Positions 1 to 11,091 of a stretch of 64,000 nucleotides of DNA are shown here, piece after piece. Every line of letters begins with the position of its first letter. Position 1 is the stretch's first letter. Source of the stretch: Typha latifolia (lineage: Eukaryota; Streptophyta; Magnoliopsida; Poales; Typhaceae); assembly GCA_019914945.1 (NCBI GenBank), contig CM034101.1, positions 2,119,188 to 2,183,187 on the forward strand, written 5' to 3'. Position numbers and translations under genes: made by a program. Under the pieces are notes generated by a model. It ran no database searches. It saw only the letters and a program-made list of their open reading frames with translations, and was not told where the DNA came from.

Positions 1-2396
1 AGAGAGCTAATTGAGTTGTCGAATATGTATGTCATATATGTAGATTTATGATGTATGTCAGTATGTTGAATGAGTTTTCAAAGGAAGGTGGTGTGAGTTA
101 AAACCTACCCAAAGTAAAGTGAGGTCCGCTAAGAACCTAGAAGTATCTCAGTCTGAAGGGCAGCTTCTAGACTTATGTGGGTCCCTCGAAATAATAGCCT
201 TAGTTTGAATTCTTTGCCGCCATCTAAGAAATAAAGCCTACCGTTGCATTCACAGAGAAAGAAAAAATGAGTCTGCCAAAGAGAAATACACAACTATCCA
301 GTGCTTATCAAATTCTTTTTCGGATGTAACATCCTCAAAAAAAGCTTATTAGTTTATAAGACTGGCCCGCTCCGCTCAAACTATAAATTAAATTAAATTA
401 AATTAAATTTAATTTTTTAATTAAAAAAAGTAATCGAGTTCAGCAAAGCGAGAGTCAAACGAGCTAAATTATTATGGGGTTGTACATATAAAAGTTTGAG
501 CCGCCGTAACATATGAAGTCTCTAAAAATCTTATCTTAGACCTCAAATCGTCAAACGTTGTTGTCACCCAAATGGCTTTCTAAAAATCATTCTCACCAAC
601 GCCAATAAGAAGTAGAAGAAGACTAACTAAGAAGGCCCCTGTCGAGAAGAAACCCAAGACAAAGTCACTCCCATGATTCAGTTGCTCACAATGTGGAGCC
701 GGATAAGCGACGTCCAGTTTCTAATCTTTATAATGTTGTCATTAATGATCTTTTTATGGTGAGATTAAAGTTTAATACGTATAAATTAGTGGCTTTAAAG
801 CAAGCAAGGAAGGAAGGAAGGAGCAGTGGTGGATTCCATCCATGGAAGATGATCACCATTCATCGATCTCTCATCTCTATAGAAGCTTCAAAAGTGAAGT
901 GGTTGAAAAGTTTTCGTCAGCGCTGGCTGCAGCTACCTAATCCCACCCAGCATGCAAAATGATAAGAAAATTGAATAAGAATATCTACAGGCTATTTTAC
1001 TCCATTATAGTGAGATTTATCCTCGAAGGATGCAAGAGGAGCATCTAGAGAAAGATGTGCATAATTAAAGAGTAAATAAACAATTAGTAGTATTTCATGC
1101 ATGGATTCGAAAAGCCCACAGAGAATTAATTGCGCACGAAGGGATTGACAAAAATGGCAAGGAATAGGTAGGATGATGGAAGAGAATCCCTTTGATCCAA
1201 AGAATGGAATAAGATCCAAAGCAAGCTGATGGTTTTCTCTATTCCATTCTCTGAACTCAAGAAAAAGTAGGCAAAGTCGCCTTCATTTCACTTAGATAGC
1301 ATGAACATTCTCATACTTGATTGTTCTGTTCACATCTAGTCCTAAGATGTTATTAAACTATCATGGCTATGGAAGAAGATGGATTCTCTATCCACTTCAT
1401 CAAACATATTCCAAGAATGTTAGTTTACTACATCATGTACCAAAACAAATACCAAGGTAAGAAAGAAATAATTTCTCAAAAAAACAAGGGGAAAATTAGG
1501 AAAAAAATAATTTGTAATACATGCATGCCACACATCATTAGTATTAATCACTTTATATTTGGACAGGTTCTGTTTGGAGAATAACTAGTGATAACTCATT
1601 TATTCCTCTACTTTTTTTTTTCTTCTCACGTAGCTCTCTATACTTTACGTCAAAGTATAAACTATAAGGAAAAATTAATTAGGATGTAAATTTTTTATTT
1701 TTTTCCCACGTAATATTTGAGGATCTTGTTCGAAATTAGAATTAGAATAAATATGATTAGAATCGTAAAAAATGCAGCTGATGTGGAACACATCCAATAA
1801 CGGGACATTTTTGGGTTCATATTTGCTAATCTTAGAAATTTTCTTTCCAATTAAAATTTGATGCATTTTTAATTTGAGAGATTAAGTCCACTGAGCTTCG
1901 TTGGCATATCAAGTTGTTTTTTATACTTTGTTTCCAAGCTGTCTTCAACTCATGTAAAAGAAAAGGAGAGACTGCATTATATGTATTTTACCATCGATCG
2001 ATTGGATATGCAGACACTCTATATAATTAAAAGAATACTTTGTATTCTCTTATGCATTGCTACAAAAATATGTTAAAAACTTCAGAATACATCAGATTGT
2101 ATTTTTATATTCCCAAATTATTTACATATTTTGTTGTTTTTTTCCTTTAATTATTAAGTTTCAAGTTATATAGTTTCTTGATTCACAAAAATATTATATT
2201 GTGTGTGTGTGTATATACTTCTCGTCCCTAAATATCTCAATAGGAATGCAATTTGAGAAGATAAAAGTGAGAAAAATTGGGGGAAAAAAAGGCTCCTATT
2301 GCAGGGGGAAACTGAAAACAGACGTATCCTCTAAAAATTAAAATTCATCGGGTTTTTATTGAAAAAAAGAAAACTTTCCCCTTTGTTATAATTTTC

Positions 2397-2420
2397 CGTG
2401 ACCATTCTTTAGCGGTCACG
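2397..2420. promoter_or_regulatory. Inverted repeat ending in a CACGTG core
   Basis: CGTGACC (2397-2403) is repeated in inverse as GGTCACG (2414-2420) across a 10-base spacer. The right arm runs into TCACGTGT, a CACGTG core of the kind bound by plant bHLH and bZIP factors. It lies about 165 bases upstream of the TTC38-like start codon, which fits a promoter position. Function is inferred from the motif alone. Confidence 0.35.
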
Positions 2421-2498
2421 TGTGCTTCAGCTTCGCTACGCTGACGCTGCCAGCTCATGGATGATGCTAACGGTTGCATAAGACGCACCGTACTCTTC

Positions 2499-2499
<1 letters not shown>

Positions 2500-2531
<32 letters not shown>
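2500..2531. repeat. (TC)n microsatellite in the 5' leader
   Basis: About 16 TC units end 52 bases before the start codon of the TTC38-like gene. CT/GA tracts are common in plant 5' leaders and core promoters. Similar tracts occur just upstream of the VIH start codon on the other strand, and a shorter one precedes the H+-ATPase start. Confidence 0.9.
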
Positions 2532-2537
<6 letters not shown>

Positions 2538-2583
2538 CGATTCGCACCCCCCAACTTCCACAGTCGAGAACTCCACAAATCCA

Positions 2584-5500
2584 ATGGAATCGGTGCCGAC
2601 CACCACGGCGGCGACGACTCGACCCGACCGGCATAGCCACGAGATCCGTACCGCATCCTCCGCCTGCGTCGCCGCCATCGATGCCTACTATTTGCAGGTC
2701 CTCTCCTACGGCCGCGACCGCCAGGTCATCCTCCAGGCTCCGCTTCACGACCCCGCTTGCTCACTCGCGAACTCCCTCGCCGCCCACTTCGCCGCATCCC
2801 ACCGCCCCTCCCAGTACAAGTCCTTCCTCGCCGCTGCCGCCGCTTCCCTCGTAAGACGTGCTCCTTTTCCCTTTCTTGCTTCTTTATTTAGTGTTTGTTT
2901 TAATTCTTTAGTACTGATTGATTTGTGCCGGTTAAGGGGAATGCTACTTCCTACGAGAGAGCAGTTTTTAGAGCGATTTCTTGCTTGGTTGGAGACGAGA
3001 AGGATGAGGACGCGGCGCTAGAGATGCACTTCGAGGTTATTTTTTTTTCCTCCTCCTCGGAATTATATGTCGGAATATTGGAGTTATCGTTTTGGTTCGT
3101 ACCTGGTATCAGTTTTGCATTACATCGAAAAGTTATGGTGTAATAAGCGTGGGGGCAAAGTGAGACTGTTAAGGAAATCCTTTTTGTGTGTGTGTTAGAT
3201 TTGGATATCTTTTCTTGGATAAAGATGATTTTTTCTTCTTATTTTCGGTGATTTTGATGTAAACCTACGTTATGCGCAATGAAATTAGAGTTTCCTTAAA
3301 TTTAAATTTTGGGCAATGCTAATGGAGGTGAGAATTCTATGCTCCAAACAATCTTGAGAAGATTGAGTAGAAGAGTTTTGGAATCTTATCTATATATGTT
3401 CGCCTGAGAGGATTGACAAACAGTATAGGCTCTTGCTAAGTTTAATCAAACTATGTGAACATGTAGAGTACCAAATCGCACAAAAATTATGGTCCCGACA
3501 CTTTATTTACGGTTTCTGGAATCTCACCTGGAGGTCTTCCAATTTATGGGGTTTAATTACAAACAAAGAGTCACAGCTTTCACGATGATGGTTGAACATT
3601 TCCTTCTATAGTGACTCTTTTGAGTTCTCAGTTGGAAGTAGTGTGTTGCTACAATTTGTCAAATTATAAGTTTGAGCTTACATTGAGCTAGCACATGATA
3701 TACTTTTCCTCTGTCAAGATATAAGTTGTAGCGCTGTGATAAATGCCAGTTTTTCGGGGTTGATGAATATGGAAACCTGAGCTTTTTTCATAATTTGCTT
3801 GCAGTTACTGAATGAGTTTCCTAAAGATCTGGTGTCACTGAAGAGGGCCCAGGTCCTGTGTTTCTACTTGGGTCGACCTGATCTATCGTTAAAGCTAGTT
3901 GAACAGGTATCCATGTGAGAAACACTACGAGCTCTTTTATATATTTTTCAGAGACATTAAGAACTCTGTCTCTGCAGGAGTTCAATTTCATTTTCCTTGT
4001 TAATCATATCTATTTAGGTGAAATTTAATTTTTATTAACTGAACAACATCTAGTACCGAACTTCAGTCATGTAATAAGTATATCAATTAACTTGAAAATG
4101 GTAATTGATGAAATACACTCTTCTCCTTTTGTGGTCTCAGGTATTGCCACACAATGAAGATCAGAGTTACATCTACGGTATGCTTGCCTTCCAATTATTA
4201 GAACTTGGAAGAATGAATGAGGCTGAGAAGGCTGCGAGAAAAGGTTTTGATATAAACAGGCATGACTTGTGGTCACAACATGCGGTAATTGAAAGCTTCT
4301 ATGATCTTTGGAAATATACCTCCTTATGCCATTGCTATTTCCTCATATATTTCTTCTTTCTCAAGTTTTCATGCAAACCAACTTTTGCATGATTGTCTAG
4401 TACTGAGATTTTGAGACCAACATGATGAAGACATTATTCAGATAAATCAATAGAAACACAGAAGCCTGGGCTGCCATTTGAAACAACTTGCTGGCTTTTT
4501 CTTGATACTATCTTAAAGCTATATTTCTTGGTCTCGATCTGTTTCTCCTGAAGTACACTCCAAATTCTTATAGTGCAGTATACAGTACTATTTGGGACCA
4601 TAACCATTTTCCATTTGTTGCTCTTGTAACAGCAATAGATTCAACATTTAAATATCTTTTGTCTGACAGTTCTTCTTCTCTTTTTTCAAGTTATGCCATG
4701 TTTTCCAATATGAATGCCGTTATAAAGAAGCTGTAGAGTTTATGGAAACGTGTTCTTCCTCATGGACATCCTGTTCATCATTCATGTATGGAGATTTAAC
4801 TATATATATCTATATTCTTGAGCTGCTGCAAATGTTTAGGACCTCTCCAATATTTCTGAAGGGTTTTGTTATCTCACTTGTAGGTACACTCACAACTGGT
4901 GGCATGTTGCGGTTTGTTATTTGGAAGGTGAATCTCCAATTTGCAAAGTTCTAGAAGTTTATGATCACTATATCTGGAAGGAACTTCAAAGAAACGATGC
5001 TGAGCCAGGAGAGGTATTGTTAGATTACTCTTTCCTGCATCCTTGTTTTCATTACTCAAATCCGTCTCATGCATTCAGGTGTATATAAATGCTCTAGGCT
5101 TGTTGATCCGTATTTACACACATGGCCTGACGGACTGCATTGTGGATAGGATAATGACGCTCACAGACATATTTAAGAAAGAGGTAATTTCTAGTCTTTA
5201 AAATTAAAGGAACAGACTGGCTCATAATTTGGTAGTTTGACTATAAATTAAAAAATGCAGGTATCGCAACCAAGTAATTACTCTAATCAATTGCCCTTGA
5301 TAGTTTTTAGGAACTTTGCCTTTAAATATTCTTTTGAAAAATATTGAGGAAACTAAGCCCATAAGTCCCTGTTTCTGCACATATTCTCTGTTATTGACAG
5401 CTATGTATAATTTTTGTTCTGTATTCTGTTTGTAGCATTGACAGAATGCAATTCCAAGAAAAGGTTTGATGAAGTAGTTCTTCATATTAAGTGGATCTTT

Positions 5501-8358
5501 CATCCCTACTAGCAATTAAATTCCTTGTTTCATTTTGGCAAAAATTCTCTCCTTGTTGACTGTTTCATATCTTAAATAGGATATAAGAGTAAGGTGTCTA
5601 AAATACTACGGTGTACTTCTAGTAGTCATTAGCATCATCATTCACCAAGACATCTCCCTAGAGCACATCTTGAAGTTGAGAAGTTGCCATGGAAGAGTGC
5701 TATGGTTTTACTAGGTAAGACATTTTTTAGGTCAAGAAACTGTGTTTTTTGGTTTTCTTGGTTCTGTTTTATACAACTCCTGATTTCATGTTGCTATTGT
5801 GTTAGCTTGGAATGAATAGTACTTTTTGTGGTTGAGTTAATTATTGTTGCATCACTTTGCTTGTTCATTTCTATTCTTTAGAATTCCCTTTTCATTGTTC
5901 TTCTTCAATTTGCTGCTGTAATTAAGAGTTCACACCTTTTGGCCTATAGATTAGCCTGTCTGTAGTAGTAATCCTAGCCTTTCGGCTGATTCTGTTGAAC
6001 TGATTTTGTGAAGCCTTTTCCTTTTGATGGACATAGCGATATATAGTATTATCACTTATATGAGTTATTATGACTGGATGTGGTGAAGAAGGATAGTCAA
6101 ACCTCGAGGTTGTGTGGTTAATCCATATTATAGCTAAACGTAATAGAGTAGCTTAACCACATTAATATATGGTCTTTTAGTATCTTTTATACCTTTTCTA
6201 GTCTACATGGGGCATGGAATGGTTGCTCGACATACTAGCATTGTGGGCGTTAGCTAGCATGAAGGAGCCCAAAGCAGAGGATTTATTAAAATCCATGAAA
6301 TCAAGGTAGGGATTTCTCAAAATATGATTCTGACATTTTGTTTACAGGAACCAAACATATTGCTTTCACTCTAATAACTGAGTCTGCCCTGTAGGATTTA
6401 TTTGATGAGCACGAAGAAGCAGAAGAAGATGCAAAGTGCAATTTTGGTGTGTGCATTTACTAAATTTTCTCTTCTATTTGTCAACTGCTTATCAAGTGTA
6501 TAAAGCAAGCATTTCTAATGATGTGTTCAGTAGTTATGTCCAAAGCATACAGCAATTGCTTAGGTTTCTCTGACATTTGCAATATGAAAGTAACAAAGCA
6601 CATGGGAAGACAAGTGAAAGAAGAAACTCACTGATGTCAAGTCAAATCACAGGGATAGTTTTTGCTTCTCTTCTCTTTTTTCTCCCTATGAACTGCTAGT
6701 TGTTTCCTTTGCCGAAATGCTGACTTGCTGAGAGAGCAATCAAAACACATGTTTCCACATAACTTTAGAGAATTTAGTGACAATGTTAGAAAGACATCTG
6801 ATCTATCATTTTACTTAGATTCTAAAGTTAGAAAAAGTCCAGCATATGAGATCTGAATTTGCCACATGTTTCAATTATTCCGTGATTTGGCTTTTGAGGA
6901 TAATTTGGAATTTGTCATTGTTGCACTTCTTTTCCTCAATTTACTGCTGGTGAGTTTATAAACCCGAAACGAATATCTGATACACATTCTATGCCTCCTC
7001 ATTATGTTTCATTTTCTATGTAAGATTCTTTTCTCTGGTCAATAAAGATACTAAGACAGCTTCTGCTTCAGCTGAAAGTTTGATAGACTTGGCAGTATGG
7101 GCTTATTTGTGACCCTTTTACAGCTTGCAGAAGCGGTTTATGAGTATGGGAGGGGTGAATACAAGAAAGCATTTGAAATCCTAGGCCCAGACTTCAATGC
7201 TATTGATTATAAAGTAGGTTCGGAATATGTAATTTACTTTTAGCATCAAGAATTTTCTTTGTTCTGTCGAATCTAAGTATTTTTTGTTTATTATATGTTT
7301 AGATGATTGGGGCATCCGATGAGCAGCTGGATGTCTTTACTGAAGTTTGGTACGATGTCTTACTAAACATTGGACAAATATCTAAGGGTACGAATTCAAC
7401 TTTTCTTGGCTTCTTATCTAAAATCTCTCTCTATCCCTTCTGAAGGAACTGATAGTATTAGTTTGTTTCTACAGCAATTGAAGAAATTGAGAAACAAGTA
7501 AGCAAAAGGGCGGGGGCACCTTTCTTATGGTCCTTGCTGGTATGTCTTTAGCCTTCTCTCTATTTCCTTTTATTTACTCCTCTTATTCCTCTATTATGAG
7601 ATTGAACGAACTGCCATAGAATAACTATTACTTCCAAGATTAGCATTTGAGGTAGCAACGTTGCTCTCTTTTGTGTAAATAGTTGGACAAATGTGCTTCT
7701 GCTATGAGCGTTCATAAATTATACTGTAACACAACCAAAATTTTATATTTGTTTATAGACTTGCAACTATCAAAGAGAAAAAGGAGGATGAATTAGGTCA
7801 ATATATGTTAGGATTGGATTTCTACCAGTATGACAAGATGTTGTAAATGTTCTGGAATCTGAGCTCTATAAGGAAACATTTTTTTGTGGACATTGGCTTC
7901 TTTAGGTGAACTGAAGGAGCAATTAATTTTCAGGACTTTCCCTGCTCATGCTGGAGACTTATCTGTAGTCAATGATCTTATTTATGTTCTTGAATCTCCC
8001 TTTTTTTGTTAAATACTCTTGCATTGGCTTTATTTTGTACTCCAAGTTTGGATTTTCCAAACTAATACCTGCGTCCAGTTGGTACTTGAGTCAGCCATGG
8101 AAAGTAGTTCAAGCTCTATAATGGGCTCTATGCACACCGACTATATTCATTTTATTACATAATATTGTGAGAGTGGTTGCTAATTTTTGCAGACACATTA
8201 ACAGTAAAAAAAAAAGCTGGTTAAAGATCCAAATTTTCGGTGTACATTTACTAAATTTTATTGGTTTCCAGGAGAAGGCGTATTCAATGGAGGGCAGAGC
8301 AGAGGCTTCAGATGCTGCTGAGAAGGCAAAGGCTCTACGAGCTGCCTGTTTTAGTTAA
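2584..8358 (+). CDS. TTC38: TTC38-like tetratricopeptide repeat protein (13 exons, 474 aa)
   Basis: Exons: 2584-2850, 2937-3035, 3805-3906, 4141-4284, 4691-4785, 4884-5013, 5079-5183, 6202-6305, 6395-6446, 7124-7213, 7303-7387, 7475-7539, 8272-8358. All junctions are GT-AG and the joined frame is open to TAA. The product is 474 aa, close to the roughly 470 aa of animal TTC38. Family-like signatures are the YIYGMLAFQLLELGRMNEAE helix pair (exon 4), a HNWWHVAVCYLEGE segment (exons 5-6) and a YGRGEYKKAFEILGP repeat (exon 10). These are degenerate TPR helices, expected to form a solenoid for protein contacts. No signal peptide or membrane segment is visible, so the protein is probably cytosolic. 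The biochemical role of TTC38 proteins is not established. The start codon is the first in-frame ATG after the CT-rich leader; exon 1 is GC-rich, as is usual for plant first exons. Confidence 0.9.
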
Positions 8359-9300
8359 ATGCTCAGAAAATTACTAGCTCATCTCTTTAAGAGTCTCCCT
8401 AATCAGCATTCCTTGTAGTGTTTGTAATAGCAAATTTGGACACATAAAAGGAATCTATGCATTATGTTGTAATTATTGGATCTTTAATTCCATAAGCCCG
8501 TGTGAGCTCTAAACAAATTTTAAACAACCTTTAAATGAGGTAGCAGGGTGATGCTATAAACTATCTCGTTGGGCTCCAAAACTTTTTGGCATTTTTTATT
8601 CCGTCATTGACCAGCGTCTGTTGTTAGAAAGTAAATTTTAATGAAGACATCTGACTTCAGGTAAGTGATTTTTTTTTTCTTAAGAGAAAAAAAATAATAA
8701 ACAAAAACTATTTTTGATAGAACTTTTCAATTTATTATATATATTTTTTCTTTCTTTATTTTCTAGCGACTTAACAATCCTCTCTGAGTTTAACTCGCTA
8801 AAAATGACTTAGTCTTACAAAGAGACACGAATCACGAGAGCTGCCTCTGGCCCTCAAAATTCATTCATAGGTTTCCTATTTTTATTAGGTGAATGAATGT
8901 ACACGAGTGAACTCACGGGTGCCACACGTGCGCTTCCAAAAAATCCAAAAAAACCCGCAATGTAAGGCAATAATTAACAATATTTCTGGTCCCCTGACTT
9001 GGGGAACAAGGTATCCTTCCCGGATTCGAATGGAAGTCCACATCCATATCTTTCCTGAGGACTAACCTCACGAATCACGTCCATGGTGTCTCACTCAACT
9101 CCCACCAAGCGTGGTAATTCGTGAGATTAACTCTGAGCCAAGTAATCGACGGACGACGAGTCAAAGACTACTAGCCTATGCTGGCTTGCATTACGTGGCA
9201 GGCACTTATTGGAAGGCCTCTAATTTCCTGTAATTTTTCTGCAGGAAATCTTCTCAAGATGCAGAGGAAAGTCCATACAAATGACCATGTTGTTGTCTTT
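8359..9300. other. Spacer between the TTC38-like and PPR genes
   Basis: It holds the 3' flank of the TTC38-like gene and the promoter side of the PPR gene. No clear AATAAA follows the stop at 8358. From about 8800 the sequence becomes less AT-rich and contains CACACGTGCG (near 8924) and an inverted repeat CTCACGAAT / ATTCGTGAG (9067-9075 and 9117-9125), which may be promoter elements. I see no other gene. Confidence 0.5.
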
Positions 9301-9448
9301 TGGGAAGTAGGGTTACTCTTCTCTCTCCTGCAGCCTTGGAAGCGAGCGAGAGGAACGGAGGCTACCGCCGTCGTGCTGCCGCCTCTGTTCTTTTCTCGGA
9401 TTCCAAATCGCATCCCCAACTTTATGTCGCTGACTGTGTGGATTGTAG
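9300..9448 (+). other. Probable 5' leader exon of the PPR-SMR gene
   Basis: A GC-richer stretch ends in the strong donor GTAG|GTGAGT at 9448/9449. The next usable acceptor that leads into coding sequence is TATTGCAG at 11081-11088, three bases before the PPR start codon. This implies a leader intron of about 1.6 kb, and extra non-coding exons within it cannot be excluded. The 5' boundary is a guess. An open frame through 9178-9666 crosses this donor and has no family resemblance, so I read it as non-coding. Confidence 0.5.
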
Positions 9449-11091
9449 GTGAGTCTCCAAGATTGCTCTGGTCCTTTTTAGCTTTTTTTTTTTATGGTTT
9501 GGTTCCATATATGGCTGCTGGAAACGTTCGGAAGAGAAAAGGGAGTAACTATTGGGATAAACGATCGAACCCCTTTGTTGTTTTGGGATGGAATTGTAGT
9601 AGTCTATGTTGTATTTCCAATTTGATTGGGATTTTTCTTTACGATTGGGTCCTTTCCAGGATTTAAGGATAGTTTTTGATATATATCGAGTTTAGTTATC
9701 ACTTTGCCGTGCATCATTTTTTTGTGTGCGTGCTGATTTCAGCATTGGAGGTCCATAGTTGAATGCTGACTCTTTGAGCTTCTTGCATGCTCTGTCTTAC
9801 TCGTAGAGGATATTAAGACGTGTGAGAGAGAAATTTAAGTAAACAGTCCTATTGTTAGACTGTTGTATAGGCACAGTTAGAAAGTGGGAATTGTTCTTTT
9901 GCTTCCCCACTTTACATTTGCATAAATGTTGATTACATGGGAAAAAAGAAGAGTACTATTTGAGGTATCAATTGCAACCATGAGGAGTGATAACCATGTT
10001 TATTGTTTCAAAATATATTGGTCAGTTATCTTATGTTGCTTTCTGGAGTAGATGGGAAGGTCATAAGTACTCACTGATGATGTGATTTTAGTTAAGCCTA
10101 TTAATAGGAGTTCTTTTTTTCTTTGTGTACCAATGGATTTCATGGAGTTGGCCTTTTCTTTTCTTTTTTCGGATGATTGTATAATGACCAAATTCTGGTT
10201 AGATATGCATGTCTTGGATGAGAAGATGGTTATGAATTATAAAGATTATATGAACTTAGAATTTGTTAGTTGATTCACAGTGATGTTTGGTTTCGGATCT
10301 GCCAGTGAAAGGCCTTATGGAGTTCACTGGTGGATAAAGACCATATCTACAGTGCGTGAGGCATTTTTCTGCAAAACCAGTATGTATAATTTTATGATTG
10401 CAAATGTAGTCTGGAAGAACAGACGTGCTTAGTAGTTAGTACTTATAATTTGCATCACATATCATCTTTTGATAGTTCAAATGTCTATGAATCTATGTTT
10501 CAGTTTATTCTTTCATCTTCTTGTAGGTATGGAGAGTGGAGACATGCTAAATTTAAATGTTCAATCATCTTTAAATACTATATTTTATTGGTATTACCTC
10601 TGCAAAATGATACACCACCATCCTTTACATTTCCTTTCTTTAGTACTTAGTCGCCTAATTTGTAATGTTTTTGGCTTTGTTGTTATCATATTAAAATGAA
10701 AGCTCTCTTTCTCTCTGTATAACCTTATTTGTCTATATGGTTATTGTGTTATTCTTCATAGTTGTCCTCTTCGCCACATGCAAACTTTTCTGAAAGGCAT
10801 GTTTGATTCGAAAAGTTTATGAGGTTTGAAAAATTAGAAAATAATGTTAAGAAAGACATCTTAGTTCTTTCTTTTCATATATATTTTTCTGATAATTTGT
10901 AATTGTTTTTCTCTGTGGTAAGATGTTATTGACCACTATTTGTGGTGGTTCCTGAGTTGTTCACATCTAATCAAGCATACTGCTGAACAGATGACTCCTA
11001 TATAATTTGATAGTTTCCACCTCCCATTCCTATTTCTTCCAGTTGAAAGAGTTGTTCTAGTACTTGACCAGGTGGTTCTATATTGCAGATA

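Larger units (their letters stand above)
1..2583. other. Intergenic DNA upstream of the TTC38-like gene
   Basis: I find no convincing gene here. The stretch is AT-rich with simple repeats: a run of AAATT units near 379-405, AAGG units near 806-820, and a GT/TA run near 2198-2215. The short open frames in it lack family resemblance, and splice sites do not link them. A basic peptide-like stretch near 610-680 (Lys/Pro rich) is too short and interrupted to call. The last 200 bases should hold the promoter and leader of the downstream gene. Confidence 0.6.

Noticed and set aside
610..690. Lys/Pro-rich coding-like stretch resembling a histone tail
   Set aside because: Stops interrupt all frames within about 25 codons and no exon links could be made.
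9178..9666. 162-codon open frame overlapping the PPR leader
   Set aside because: It runs through a strong GTGAGT donor at 9449, resembles no family I know, and is best explained as leader exon plus intron.
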